DNA from: Amycolatopsis nivea
GTDB taxonomy: Bacteria; Actinomycetota; Actinomycetes; Mycobacteriales; Pseudonocardiaceae
NCBI RefSeq assembly: GCF_004522235.1
Contig: NZ_SDLT01000033.1
Span: 50,670-114,669 of the forward strand
Reading direction: 5' to 3'
Length of the DNA stretch: 64,000 nucleotides
Under the pieces are notes generated by a model. That model saw only the letters and a program-made list of their open reading frames with translations. It made no database searches and was not told the origin of the DNA. Numbering within the stretch: position 1 is the first letter of the stretch; each line of letters opens with the position of its first letter. Shown piece by piece: positions 1 to 8,410 of the stretch. Both the position numbers and the translations under genes were made by a program.

Positions 1-284
1 CGCCGGCCGCGGTCGAGACCACCGCGTACTTCATCGTCGGCGAGACCCTCACCAACATCGCCAAGCACTCCGGTGCGACCGAGGCGATGGTGAAGGTGTG
101 GCGCTCGGACACGCACGTCATCACCGAAATCACCGACAACGGCCACGGCGGCGCCGAAGTACGCCCCGGCGGCGGGCTCGCCGGGCTGGCCGACCGAGCA
201 GCGACCATCGACGGCGTGATCACCGTCGTGAGCCCAGTCGGCGGGCCGACGGTCATCAGGGCGGACCTGCCGTGTCAATGGTGA
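1..284 (+). CDS. sensor histidine kinase, C-terminal fragment (5' end outside window)
   Basis: Only the last ~93 residues are present, read in the frame that starts at base 3. They form the HATPase_c domain of a NarL/DesK-type (HisKA_3) kinase: an N box around ETLTNIAKHSGAT, a G1 box DNGHGG and a G2 box with GGGLAGL. The protein would autophosphorylate on a histidine in the missing part and pass the phosphate to the response regulator that starts 57 bases downstream. The input domain cannot be judged. The family call is secure; the signal is unknown. Confidence 0.88.
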   Translation, partial: PAAVETTAYFIVGETLTNIAKHSGATEAMVKVWRSDTHVITEITDNGHGGAEVRPGGGLAGLADRAATIDGVITVVSPVGGPTVIRADLPCQW

Positions 285-341
285 CCCGTCCGTGAGTGAA
301 TAGCCTCCGGGAGCTTTTCACTCACGGACCTGGGGGCCTTG

Positions 342-983
342 ATGCGAGTAGTGATCGCGGAAGACGCCGTGTTGCTTCGGGCCGGGGTCACCCGGTTGCT
401 CGCCGACGAGGGCATCGAGACCGTCGCCGCGGTCGACAACGGCGACGATCTGCTCGGCGCGATCACCGAACACCGTCCTGACCTGGCGATTGTCGACGTC
501 CGGATGCCGCCGACGTTCACCGACGAGGGCTTGCGCGCGGCGTTGGCGGCTCGCAAGGAGATCGCCGGCCTGCCGGTGCTCGTGCTGTCTCAGTACGTCG
601 AGGAAAGCTACGCGGTCGAGCTGCTGTCCGGTGGTGCCGGAGGCGTCGGTTACCTGCTGAAAGAGCGCGTCGCCGACGTGGACGAGTTCCTGGACGCGGT
701 CCGTCGCGTCGCGGACGGCGGCACCGCCATCGACCCCGACGTCATCGCCCAATTGATGGCTCGCGGCCGCCGCAACCCGCTCGATGCGCTCACCGCGCGT
801 GAGTCCGAGGTGCTCGGCCTGATGGCGCAGGGACTGTCGAACAACGCCATCGCGAACTCGCTGGTCGTGTCGCACGGAGCGGTCGAAAAGCACATCGGCA
901 ACATCTTCTCGAAGCTCGGTCTCGAGGCCAGTTCCGAGGAACATCGCCGGGTTCGCGCGGTGCTGACCTACCTCGGCCGCTGA
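342..983 (+). CDS. NarL/LuxR-family response regulator
   Basis: A 213-residue two-domain regulator. The receiver domain shows the acidic pair E7/D8, the phosphoacceptor D52 (AIVDVRMP) and a conserved Lys in YLLKERV. The C-terminal LuxR helix-turn-helix begins at about LTARESEVLGLMAQG and includes the recognition segment VVSHGAVEKHIGNIFSKLGL. ATG at 342 is chosen over the in-frame TTG at 339 because of the G-rich ribosome site just upstream. It follows the kinase fragment directly, so the two form a two-component pair. Target genes are not evident. Confidence 0.9.
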   Translation: MRVVIAEDAVLLRAGVTRLLADEGIETVAAVDNGDDLLGAITEHRPDLAIVDVRMPPTFTDEGLRAALAARKEIAGLPVLVLSQYVEESYAVELLSGGAGGVGYLLKERVADVDEFLDAVRRVADGGTAIDPDVIAQLMARGRRNPLDALTARESEVLGLMAQGLSNNAIANSLVVSHGAVEKHIGNIFSKLGLEASSEEHRRVRAVLTYLGR

Positions 984-1062
984 AACCCCTCACTCGAACT
1001 GACGGCAGCCCCGACGCGGGTCCCTCGCCTACCATGGACTGATGCCGAGCGAGGAGAACCCG

Positions 1063-1281
1063 ATGTCCGACCGCAGCGTCCGCTTCTTCGGCGGCCCGCT
1101 CGACGGCCGGGTGCAGGAACTCGCCGACGAGGAACCGGTTCCGGGCACCGTCGTGCGGCACATCCACCTGCACGGCGGACCGAAAATCGAGACGCGGTAC
1201 GAACTCGGCCTCACCGAGGACGGCTGGGCGTACCGGGTGCAGGCGCACGAATCCGAACCGGAGCCGGACACCCTGTCCTAG
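1063..1281 (+). CDS. small conserved hypothetical protein (GGPLDG motif)
   Basis: A 72-residue acidic protein beginning MSDRSVRFFGGPLDGR. The start at 1063 is preferred to the in-frame ATG at 1042 because GAGGAG at 1051-1056 sits six bases before 1063. The F-x-GGPLDG motif followed by an HIHLHGG segment recurs in short proteins of actinomycetes and their phages. No enzyme motif, signal peptide or membrane segment is visible. It stands alone between the two-component pair and the acyltransferase. Function unknown. Confidence 0.65.
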   Translation: MSDRSVRFFGGPLDGRVQELADEEPVPGTVVRHIHLHGGPKIETRYELGLTEDGWAYRVQAHESEPEPDTLS

Positions 1282-1383
1282 CCCGGTAGGGCAAACCCCA
1301 CCTTTCGCCTACTGCTGACCCAACCCCGTTTTCGGTGGTCTGCACCGCTGTCTCGGAGCCCGGAAACCGACAGGCTCTTCAGC

Positions 1384-2685
1384 ATGACGACGAGCCAGCT
1401 GCAGACCCGCGGCACCAGGGCGACCCGGGACAAATTTCTCGACGTGGTACGCGCCGGAGCGATCCTCGCGGTGGTCGCGCAGCACTGGACGATGCCGGTG
1501 CTTTCCTTCTCCGGCAACACTCTCGCCACCGGAAACGCCCTCGCGACGCCTGGCTGGTGGATCATCACCTGGGCCTCGCAGGTCATGCCCCTCGTCTTCT
1601 TCGCAGGCGGCGCGGCGAACCTGATCTCGTTGCGCCGTGCGGAATCCACCCGCGCCTGGTTCGCCGGACGCGTTCGCCGGCTGCTCATTCCGGTGCTGCC
1701 GCTGATGGCGGTGTGGCTCGTCGTGCCGGATCTGTTGCGCGGCATGGGAGTTCCGCCGCAACCGGTCCAGGTGGCCAGCGCGATCGCCGCGCAGTTGCTC
1801 TGGTTCCTCTCGGTCTACCTGCTCACCGTGCTGCTCACGCCGCTGATGGTCGCCGCGCACCGCCGCTGGGGTCTCGCGGTTCCGGCGGTGCTGGCCGGAC
1901 TGGGCGTTCTCGTTGACGTGGCACGGTTCTCCGACCTCGGGATGATCGGATACGCCAACGCCGTCATCGTCTGGGTCGCCGTGCACCAACTCGGCTTCCA
2001 CTACGTCGAAGGCCGCCTCGGCTCGCTCAGCCGCCGTGCCGCGCTGGCCGTTTCCGTCGCCGGTTTCGGGGTGACGGCGCTGCTGGTCGCGTTCGGTCCT
2101 TACCCGGCGAGCATGATCGGCATGCCGGGCGCGCCGGTGTCCAACATGAGCCCGCCCACCGTCCTGCTGCTGTTCCTCGCGCTCGGCCAGATCGGGTTCC
2201 TGCTGGCGTTCCGCGAGAAGCTCGTCTCGCTCCCCCGCGTCACCGCGGCGCTCAGCTGGCTCAGCCCGCGGTTCATGTCGGTCTACCTCTGGCACATGCC
2301 TGCGCTGGTCGTGGTTTCCGGCGTGACCGTCCTCGGCCTCGGCTACTCGACGCCGACCCCGGGTTCGTCGATGTGGTTCCTGATGGCGCCCGCCTGGATC
2401 GCCGTGTGCGGAGCGGTGCTGCTGGGTCTGCTGCGCCTGTTCGAGCGCTTCGAAACGCAGCCGGACGGCCTGGTCGTGACCGCTCGGACACCGCAGCTGG
2501 TGCTGGCGGGCCTGCTCGCCTCCGGCGGTCTACTGGGACTGGCCGCGCACGGGTTCGCCCCGCTCAACGACAACCTGCTGACCGGTCCGCTGCCCTGGGT
2601 GGCGCTGGTCGCGGCCGGATACGCACTGGCCGGACGTCAGGTGTCGATGACGCGCAGCCGGGCTCTCGTGGCGGTCAAACGCTGA
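1384..2685 (+). CDS. acyltransferase 3 family integral membrane protein
   Basis: A 433-residue polytopic protein with about ten hydrophobic segments. The N-terminal signature FLDVVRAGAILAVVAQHW (residues 18-35), with H34 as the presumed catalytic His, matches the acyltransferase_3 (OafA/YrhL) family that transfers acyl groups to sugars, glycolipids or small molecules at the membrane. No SGNH domain is attached. Substrate cannot be inferred. Its 3' end overlaps the end of the convergent amidohydrolase by 11 bases. Confidence 0.82.
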   Translation: MTTSQLQTRGTRATRDKFLDVVRAGAILAVVAQHWTMPVLSFSGNTLATGNALATPGWWIITWASQVMPLVFFAGGAANLISLRRAESTRAWFAGRVRRLLIPVLPLMAVWLVVPDLLRGMGVPPQPVQVASAIAAQLLWFLSVYLLTVLLTPLMVAAHRRWGLAVPAVLAGLGVLVDVARFSDLGMIGYANAVIVWVAVHQLGFHYVEGRLGSLSRRAALAVSVAGFGVTALLVAFGPYPASMIGMPGAPVSNMSPPTVLLLFLALGQIGFLLAFREKLVSLPRVTAALSWLSPRFMSVYLWHMPALVVVSGVTVLGLGYSTPTPGSSMWFLMAPAWIAVCGAVLLGLLRLFERFETQPDGLVVTARTPQLVLAGLLASGGLLGLAAHGFAPLNDNLLTGPLPWVALVAAGYALAGRQVSMTRSRALVAVKR

Positions 2686-3571
2686 GGAGCTTCGCGGGCG
2701 TGGCGTGCAGCACCGCCCGCAGGAACGGCTCGCCAAGGCGATCGTCGGCTGCCCAGCCGGCGATCGCCCGCAGCTGGGTGGCGTAGGAGTACGGGATGTT
2801 CGGGAAGTCGGTGCCGAGGACGACGCGGTCGGCCACCTCCGCCAACCGGACCGTCCAGTCCGGCGGCAGCGGCGACATCGCCTCCGCGAACGGCACGCCG
2901 ACCATGGTGGTGTCGAGGTGCACGCGCGGGTAGCGCGCCAGCAGCTCGAACGCGGTGGCGAACTGCGGCATCGCCGCGTGCGCGAGGACGGCGGTGAGCC
3001 GAGGATGCCGTTGCAGGACTTCCTCGAACACCTCGAGCCCGGTGAAATCGCCGCGCAACGGTCCGTGTCCACAGTGGATCACGACCGGCACGCCCGCTTC
3101 GGTGAGCGAGCCCCACACCGGGTCGAGCAGCTCGTCCCGCGGGTCGTACGCCCCGACCTGCACGTGCGCCTTGAAACACCGGGCTCCGGCGCGCAACGCA
3201 TTGTCCACATAGGACGCCGCGCTCGGCTCCGGGTAGAACGTGCCGGTGGGCACCGCTTCCGGCACCTGCTCGGCGAACTCCAGCACCCACGACGTGAGCC
3301 ACTCCGCCATGCCCGGCTTGTGCGGGTACACCAGCGGCGCGAAAGCTTTCACGCCCAGCGCGCGCAACGTGTCGATCCGTTCCGCCTCCGGCGTGCGGTA
3401 GTGGATCGGCCACGGCATGCCGTAGTGCTGCTCGGCACGGTCGAAATACGCCCACACCTTGTCCAGCACGGGCTTCGGCAGGAAGTGGACGTGCAGGTCC
3501 ACGATGCCGTCGAGGCCGAGCCCGGCGATCCAGCCCGGGACGTCGGCGTCGGTGGCCGGACCCGCCGTCAC
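2675..3571 (-). CDS. amidohydrolase family (PF04909-like) metal-dependent hydrolase
   Basis: A 298-residue TIM-barrel hydrolase related to ACMSD and 2-pyrone-4,6-dicarboxylate hydrolase. Metal-site motifs are visible in order: DLHVH (H27, H29), VIHCGHGP, LAHAAMPQF and LGTDFPN with the catalytic Asp. The GTG start at 3571 overlaps the smpB stop as GTGA, so it is translationally coupled to smpB; longer reading frames upstream would only run through smpB in the wrong frame. The link to trans-translation is probably positional rather than functional. Substrate unknown. Confidence 0.85.
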   Translation of the reverse strand: MTAGPATDADVPGWIAGLGLDGIVDLHVHFLPKPVLDKVWAYFDRAEQHYGMPWPIHYRTPEAERIDTLRALGVKAFAPLVYPHKPGMAEWLTSWVLEFAEQVPEAVPTGTFYPEPSAASYVDNALRAGARCFKAHVQVGAYDPRDELLDPVWGSLTEAGVPVVIHCGHGPLRGDFTGLEVFEEVLQRHPRLTAVLAHAAMPQFATAFELLARYPRVHLDTTMVGVPFAEAMSPLPPDWTVRLAEVADRVVLGTDFPNIPYSYATQLRAIAGWAADDRLGEPFLRAVLHATPAKLLSV

Positions 3572-4050
3572 TCCGTGAACCGGCCCTTCAACGCCCGCCC
3601 CATCGCACGGCTGATGTCCTTCTGCGCGTCGCGCTTGGCGAGCGACTGCCGCTTGTCGTAGGCCTTCTTGCCCTTGGCCAGCGCGATCTCGACCTTGACC
3701 TTGCCGTCCTTGAAGTACATCGACAGCGGCACGAGCGACAGACCGCTTTCCTTGGTCTTGCCGATGAGCCGTTCGATCTCGCGCCGGTGCAGCAGCAGCT
3801 TCCGCGTGCGCCGCGGCATGTGGTTGGTCCAGGTGCCCTGGGTGTACTCCGGGATGTGGACGTTGCGCAGCCACACCTCGCCGTCGTCCACCGTCGCGAA
3901 CGCGTCCACAAGGGAGGCTTTGCCTGCGCGCAGGCTCTTCACCTCGGTGCCCTGCAGCACCATCCCGGCCTCATAGGTGTCCAGGATGGAGTAGTCGTGC
4001 CGAGCCTTGCGGTTCGACGCGATGACCTTCTGTCCACGTTCCTTGGGCAT
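3568..4050 (-). CDS. smpB: SsrA-binding protein SmpB
   Basis: A 160-residue SmpB, the tmRNA partner that rescues stalled ribosomes. The conserved N-terminus MPKERGQKVIASNRKARHDY, the GTEVKSLR segment, the NHMPRRTRKLLLHRREI region and the basic C-terminal tail (KRQSLAKRDAQKDISR) are all present. Start ATG 4050 is preferred to the in-frame GTG at 4059 because family members begin MPKE. It lies 51 bases after ftsX in the usual actinobacterial prfB-ftsE-ftsX-smpB order. No tmRNA gene was recognised beside it. Confidence 0.97.
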   Translation of the reverse strand: MPKERGQKVIASNRKARHDYSILDTYEAGMVLQGTEVKSLRAGKASLVDAFATVDDGEVWLRNVHIPEYTQGTWTNHMPRRTRKLLLHRREIERLIGKTKESGLSLVPLSMYFKDGKVKVEIALAKGKKAYDKRQSLAKRDAQKDISRAMGRALKGRFTE

Positions 4051-4101
4051 ACCGACCACTTTACGTGATGTGTCCGACGGCGAGCAGCGGATTTCTTTCC
4101 G

Positions 4102-4995
4102 CTAGTGCCGCACGTACAGGCGCAGCGTGACGTACCCGGTGATCGCCGAGATCACGATCGACACCGCGAGCAGGATCGGCGCGACCGGGAACAGCACCTC
4201 GAGCGTGGTGATCTGCGGGAACACTTCGCCGGTGAAGACCGTGTCGAGGAAGGACAGCTTCGTCAGAAGCAGGAACACCACCCCGAGCACGGCGCCGACC
4301 GTGCCGGCGACCACCGCCTCCAGGAGGAACGGCAGCTGGGTATACCACCGCGTCGCGCCCACCAGGCGCATGATGCCGACTTCCGTCCGCCTCGTGAACG
4401 CCGAAACCTGAATAGTGTTCGCGATCAGCAGCAAGGCGGCGACGGCCATGATGAGCGCCATCACGAACGCGATGTTCCGGACGCCGTTGAAGACGTTGAA
4501 CACGCGGTCGAGGAACTTCTTCTGGTCGTCGACCTTCTTGACGCCGGGCTGGCCGGTGTACTGCTTGATGATCGCGTCGGACCGGTCCGGGTCCTTCAGC
4601 TTCACCTGCAGCGACGCGGGCAGCGCCTCGGGGCCGGTCAGCTCGAGCAGTTCGGGCTGGCTCGCGAAGATCTTCTTGAACCGGTCGTAGGCCTGGTCGC
4701 GGTTCTCGTACACGACCGATTCGACGCCGGGGTTGTTCTGCAGCGACTGGCGGAGCCCGGTGCAGAGCGCCTGCGTGCAGTTCTTGTCGTTCGCGCTCAC
4801 GTCGTCGACCAGCGTGACCGAAACTTCGACTTCGGCGAGGAAGTTCGCCTTCATCTTGTCGATCGTGCGCACGGCGAGCAGACCGCCGCCGAGCATGGCG
4901 AGCGAGACCGCGGTGGTGAGGATCATCGCGATGGTCATCGTGACGTTCCGGCGCAAACCGGTGACGACCTCGCTGAAGACGAAACTGGCACGCAT
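4102..4995 (-). CDS. ftsX: cell division protein FtsX
   Basis: A 297-residue membrane subunit of the FtsEX complex. One transmembrane helix near residues 18-40 is followed by an extracytoplasmic domain with a CTQALC cysteine pair, then three helices in the C-terminal half, the typical FtsX topology. FtsEX couples ATP hydrolysis to activation of peptidoglycan hydrolases at the septum. It lies 45 bases downstream of ftsE in the same orientation. Confidence 0.96.
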   Translation of the reverse strand: MRASFVFSEVVTGLRRNVTMTIAMILTTAVSLAMLGGGLLAVRTIDKMKANFLAEVEVSVTLVDDVSANDKNCTQALCTGLRQSLQNNPGVESVVYENRDQAYDRFKKIFASQPELLELTGPEALPASLQVKLKDPDRSDAIIKQYTGQPGVKKVDDQKKFLDRVFNVFNGVRNIAFVMALIMAVAALLLIANTIQVSAFTRRTEVGIMRLVGATRWYTQLPFLLEAVVAGTVGAVLGVVFLLLTKLSFLDTVFTGEVFPQITTLEVLFPVAPILLAVSIVISAITGYVTLRLYVRH

Positions 4996-5040
4996 CGCTC
5001 TCGTAATTCCTTGGGTCGGGGCGGAAAAGGGCGGGGTGCG

Positions 5041-5730
5041 TCAGCGGCCGATGCCGTAGACGCCGCGGGCGTCGTCGCGGATCACGCGACCGAGCTGCAG
5101 CTCGACGACCCGCCGCCGCATCGAGTCCACGATGGAATGGTCGTGCGTGGCCATCAGCACCGTGGTGCCGGTGCGGTTGATCCGCTCCAGCAGCAGCATG
5201 ATGTCCTGGCTGGTGTCCGGGTCGAGGTTCCCGGTGGGCTCGTCGGCGAGCAGCACGAGCGGCCGGTTCACGAACGCGCGGGCGATCGCGACGCGCTGCT
5301 GCTCGCCGCCGGAGAGCTCGTTGGGCAGCCGGTCGGCTTTGCCGTCGAGGCCGACGAGTTCGAGCACCTCGGGCACGACCTTGCGGATCGTGGGCCGCGG
5401 TTTCCCGATCACCTCGAGGGCGAACGCGACGTTTTCCGCGACGGTTTTGTTGGCCAGCAGCCGGAAGTCCTGGAACACGCAGCCGATGGTCTGGCGCAGG
5501 CGGGGGACCCTGCGCCGGGCGAGCTTGGCGACGTCGAAGTTCGACACCATGACCCGGCCCTTGGAAGGCACCTCTTCGCGCAGCAGCAGCCGCAGGAACG
5601 TCGACTTCCCGGAACCGGACGGGCCGATGAGGAAGACGAACTCACCCTTGTCGATCTCGACCGACACCCGTTCGAGGGCGGGACGGGTCGAGGTCTTGTA
5701 GACCTTGGAAACCTCTTCGAGCCGGATCAC
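5041..5730 (-). CDS. ftsE: cell division ATP-binding protein FtsE
   Basis: A 229-residue ABC ATPase starting at GTG 5730 (MIRLEEVSKVY). Walker A GPSGSGKST, Q-loop FQDFRLL, signature LSGGEQQR, Walker B VLLADEPTG and H-loop ATHDHS are all intact. The protein sits on the inner face of the membrane and binds FtsX. It is upstream of ftsX in an operon-like arrangement and about 100 bases downstream of the prfB stop, separated by a hairpin at 5786-5812. Confidence 0.97.
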   Translation of the reverse strand: MIRLEEVSKVYKTSTRPALERVSVEIDKGEFVFLIGPSGSGKSTFLRLLLREEVPSKGRVMVSNFDVAKLARRRVPRLRQTIGCVFQDFRLLANKTVAENVAFALEVIGKPRPTIRKVVPEVLELVGLDGKADRLPNELSGGEQQRVAIARAFVNRPLVLLADEPTGNLDPDTSQDIMLLLERINRTGTTVLMATHDHSIVDSMRRRVVELQLGRVIRDDARGVYGIGR

Positions 5731-5785
5731 GGTTCGGCATCCTACCCATGGGCCCCGTTAAGCCCGGGTTGCCGGTGCCTTGGGT

Positions 5786-5812
5786 GACCCGCGCCTCGTC
5801 CCGGCGCGGGTC
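5786..5812 (-). terminator. G/C hairpin after prfB
   Basis: Perfect 9-base arms GACCCGCGC / GCGCGGGTC with a 9-base loop lie between the prfB stop and ftsE. There is no U-tract, so it is a weak or Rho-assisted terminator at best. Confidence 0.4.
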
Positions 5813-5828
5813 GCCGCGGCGACGCGGA

Positions 5829-6932
<1,104 letters not shown>

Positions 6933-6996
6933 GTCGGACAAGGTTACGGCAAAACCCACGACCGGTCGCGAACCGGTCGTGGGGCCGGGGCGGCGC

Positions 6997-7497
6997 TCAG
7001 GCCTGCGGGATCGAGTCGAGCAGCTTCAGGGCGGCCTTGGCCTGCGCCTGGGCGAACTCGGCGACTGCCTTGGCGTAGGGGCCGTCGGCGGTCTTGGCGG
7101 CGTTCTTGGCCTCTTCGAGCTGGGCCTGGTAGGTGGTGCGGGCGCTGTCGAGCAGGGCGCCGCGCTGCTTGGCCGTCAGGGAGCCGGCGTGCACGAGCCG
7201 CAGGATGAGCGGGCTGCGCAGGTGGTCGGGTCCGGCCTCGGACGTGAGCCACGTCTTGAAGGCCTTCTTGCCCGCCGCGGTGAGCACGTACTGCTGGCTC
7301 GAACGGGGCCCTTGCTTGCCGAGCCGGACGAGACCCTCTTTCGAGAGCGCCGGGAGCTCGCGGTAGACCTGGCTGCGGGTGACACTGAAGAAGGCGCCGA
7401 AGCGCTCGTCGGCGCCCGACACGAGCTGCCCGCCGGTGGCGGGACCGTCGTGGAGCAGACCGAGCAGAGCGGCGGCGGTTGCATTCAATTCGGACAC
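6997..7497 (-). CDS. PadR-family transcriptional regulator
   Basis: About 166 residues. The N-terminal winged helix (ATAAALLGLLHDGPATGGQLV, then SRSQVYRELPALSKEGLVRLG with S read as VTRSQVY, then SQQYVLTAAGKKAF) is typical PadR, and an Ala/Lys-rich helical C-terminal region follows for dimerisation. The start is uncertain: GTG 7497 is annotated, but TTG 7488 lies eight bases after a good GAGGGG ribosome site, and an ATG at 7545 would extend it. Target unknown; prfB follows it on the same strand 64 bases away. Confidence 0.8.
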   Translation of the reverse strand: MSELNATAAALLGLLHDGPATGGQLVSGADERFGAFFSVTRSQVYRELPALSKEGLVRLGKQGPRSSQQYVLTAAGKKAFKTWLTSEAGPDHLRSPLILRLVHAGSLTAKQRGALLDSARTTYQAQLEEAKNAAKTADGPYAKAVAEFAQAQAKAALKLLDSIPQA

Positions 7498-7690
7498 CCC
7501 TCTACGGTCCCACTTATCCGCCGCTGTGTCCACAGTGGTCACCAATCAGTCCATTGTGGCCAGCGGCAACCCCTCTAACAGCCCAGTCCGCAGGTATGTC
7601 CACAATAGACTCTGCCACTCTGAGCAACCACCGCCGAAACGATCACCGCGCCGCAACCACCACCCGAGCGACGGCCAAATGGCGCACAAA

Positions 7691-7728
7691 AAAGCCGGGG
7701 CCCGTGCATCCGCACGAGCCCCGGCTTT
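7691..7728 (-). terminator. Rho-independent terminator of first initiator tRNA
   Basis: Arms AAAGCCGGGGC / GCCCCGGCTTT, with inner pairing GTGC/GCAC, are followed on the minus strand by a run of six T. It lies ten bases beyond the 3' end of the tRNA at 7738-7811. Confidence 0.85.
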
Positions 7729-7737
7729 CGTTCCACG

Positions 7738-7811
7738 TAGCGGGGACAGGATTTGAACCTGCGACCTCTGGGTTATGAGCCCAGCGAGCTACCGAGCTGC
7801 TCCACCCCGCG
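7738..7811 (-). tRNA. tRNA-fMet (CAT), initiator, copy 1
   Basis: Read on the minus strand it begins CGCGGGGTGGAGCAGC and ends CCCCGCTA. The anticodon is CAT. Initiator hallmarks are visible: no Watson-Crick pair at 1:72 (C1:U72) and three consecutive G:C pairs in the anticodon stem (GGG CTCATAA CCC). The T loop is TTCAAAT. CCA is not encoded (the genome continues CGT after A73). Identical to the copy at 8270-8343. Confidence 0.96.
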
Positions 7812-8164
7812 TCGTTGTAAAAACAACTCTACACCCCCGAAAAACCCCTCCGACACCACCCCCACAAAACCCCCTCACCAGCAAAAACACCCCACCCCGC
7901 CCCGCCCTGCCAGATCAACCTCACCCAAAGACCAAAACCCAGACCCTCAAGCCAGCCACCCCCAGAACTCGACAGGTTTAGACCTCTACTCGCGTCCGGT
8001 GTAAAGAGTCAAAAACCGTTGGGAGCATTGGAATATTCCACACGGCCAACACACAACGAGGAAGTCATGGTGCTTCCGACGGCAATCGTTGCCTTTTCGC
8101 AGGCCCCTCGGAGCACCACACCCCAACCGCAAGCCACCCGCCCAACGCAACCCAACACGGGGGT
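7812..8164. other. intergenic, A/C-rich low-complexity stretch
   Basis: The plus strand from about 7820 to 7980 is a run of C blocks broken by A, with almost no G. No reading frame here looks coding; the open frames result from missing stops in biased sequence. It must contain the promoter of tRNA copy 1 (read leftward), but I cannot place it confidently. Confidence 0.5.
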
Positions 8165-8210
8165 CCAGGGGGCACGCCCCCTGGCGGGGGTCTGGGGGTT
8201 CGACCCCCAG
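8165..8210. repeat. tandem GC hairpins of an intergenic repeat type
   Basis: Two perfect palindromes sit side by side: CCAGGGGGcacgCCCCCTGG at 8165-8184 and CTGGGGGTtcgACCCCCAG at 8192-8210. Double hairpins of this GGGG-CCCC pattern are a common dispersed intergenic element in Amycolatopsis-like genomes (from memory; not searched). It lies just beyond the terminator of tRNA copy 2. Confidence 0.6.
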
Positions 8211-8220
8211 GGCAATAACG

Positions 8221-8262
8221 AAAGAGACCCGCCCTCGCGCTTTCTGCGAGGACGGGTCTCTT
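8221..8262 (-). terminator. terminator of second initiator tRNA
   Basis: Arms AAGAGACCCG / CGGGTCTCTT enclose an inner CTCGC/GCGAG pairing. On the minus strand the stem ends TCTCTTTCGTT. It begins seven bases past the 3' end of the tRNA at 8270-8343. Its sequence differs from the terminator of copy 1, although the tRNA bodies are identical. Confidence 0.75.
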
Positions 8263-8269
8263 GTCTCTG

Positions 8270-8343
8270 TAGCGGGGACAGGATTTGAACCTGCGACCTC
8301 TGGGTTATGAGCCCAGCGAGCTACCGAGCTGCTCCACCCCGCG
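8270..8343 (-). tRNA. tRNA-fMet (CAT), initiator, copy 2
   Basis: Identical over all 74 bases to the copy at 7738-7811, with the same C1:U72 mismatch, GGG/CCC anticodon stem and missing CCA. Flanking sequences are unrelated beyond a few bases (GTCGT just 5' of both), so the two are separately transcribed genes rather than a recent long duplication. Confidence 0.96.
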
Positions 8344-8410
8344 TCGTAGGACCTACCTTACGCCCTGGTTTCGAGCGGGCGCAAAGCAGGTGCCTATTAC
8401 GTAACCGAGG

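Noticed and set aside
7738..7811. Elongator tRNA-Met
   Set aside because: The unpaired 1:72 position and three G:C pairs in the anticodon stem are initiator features.
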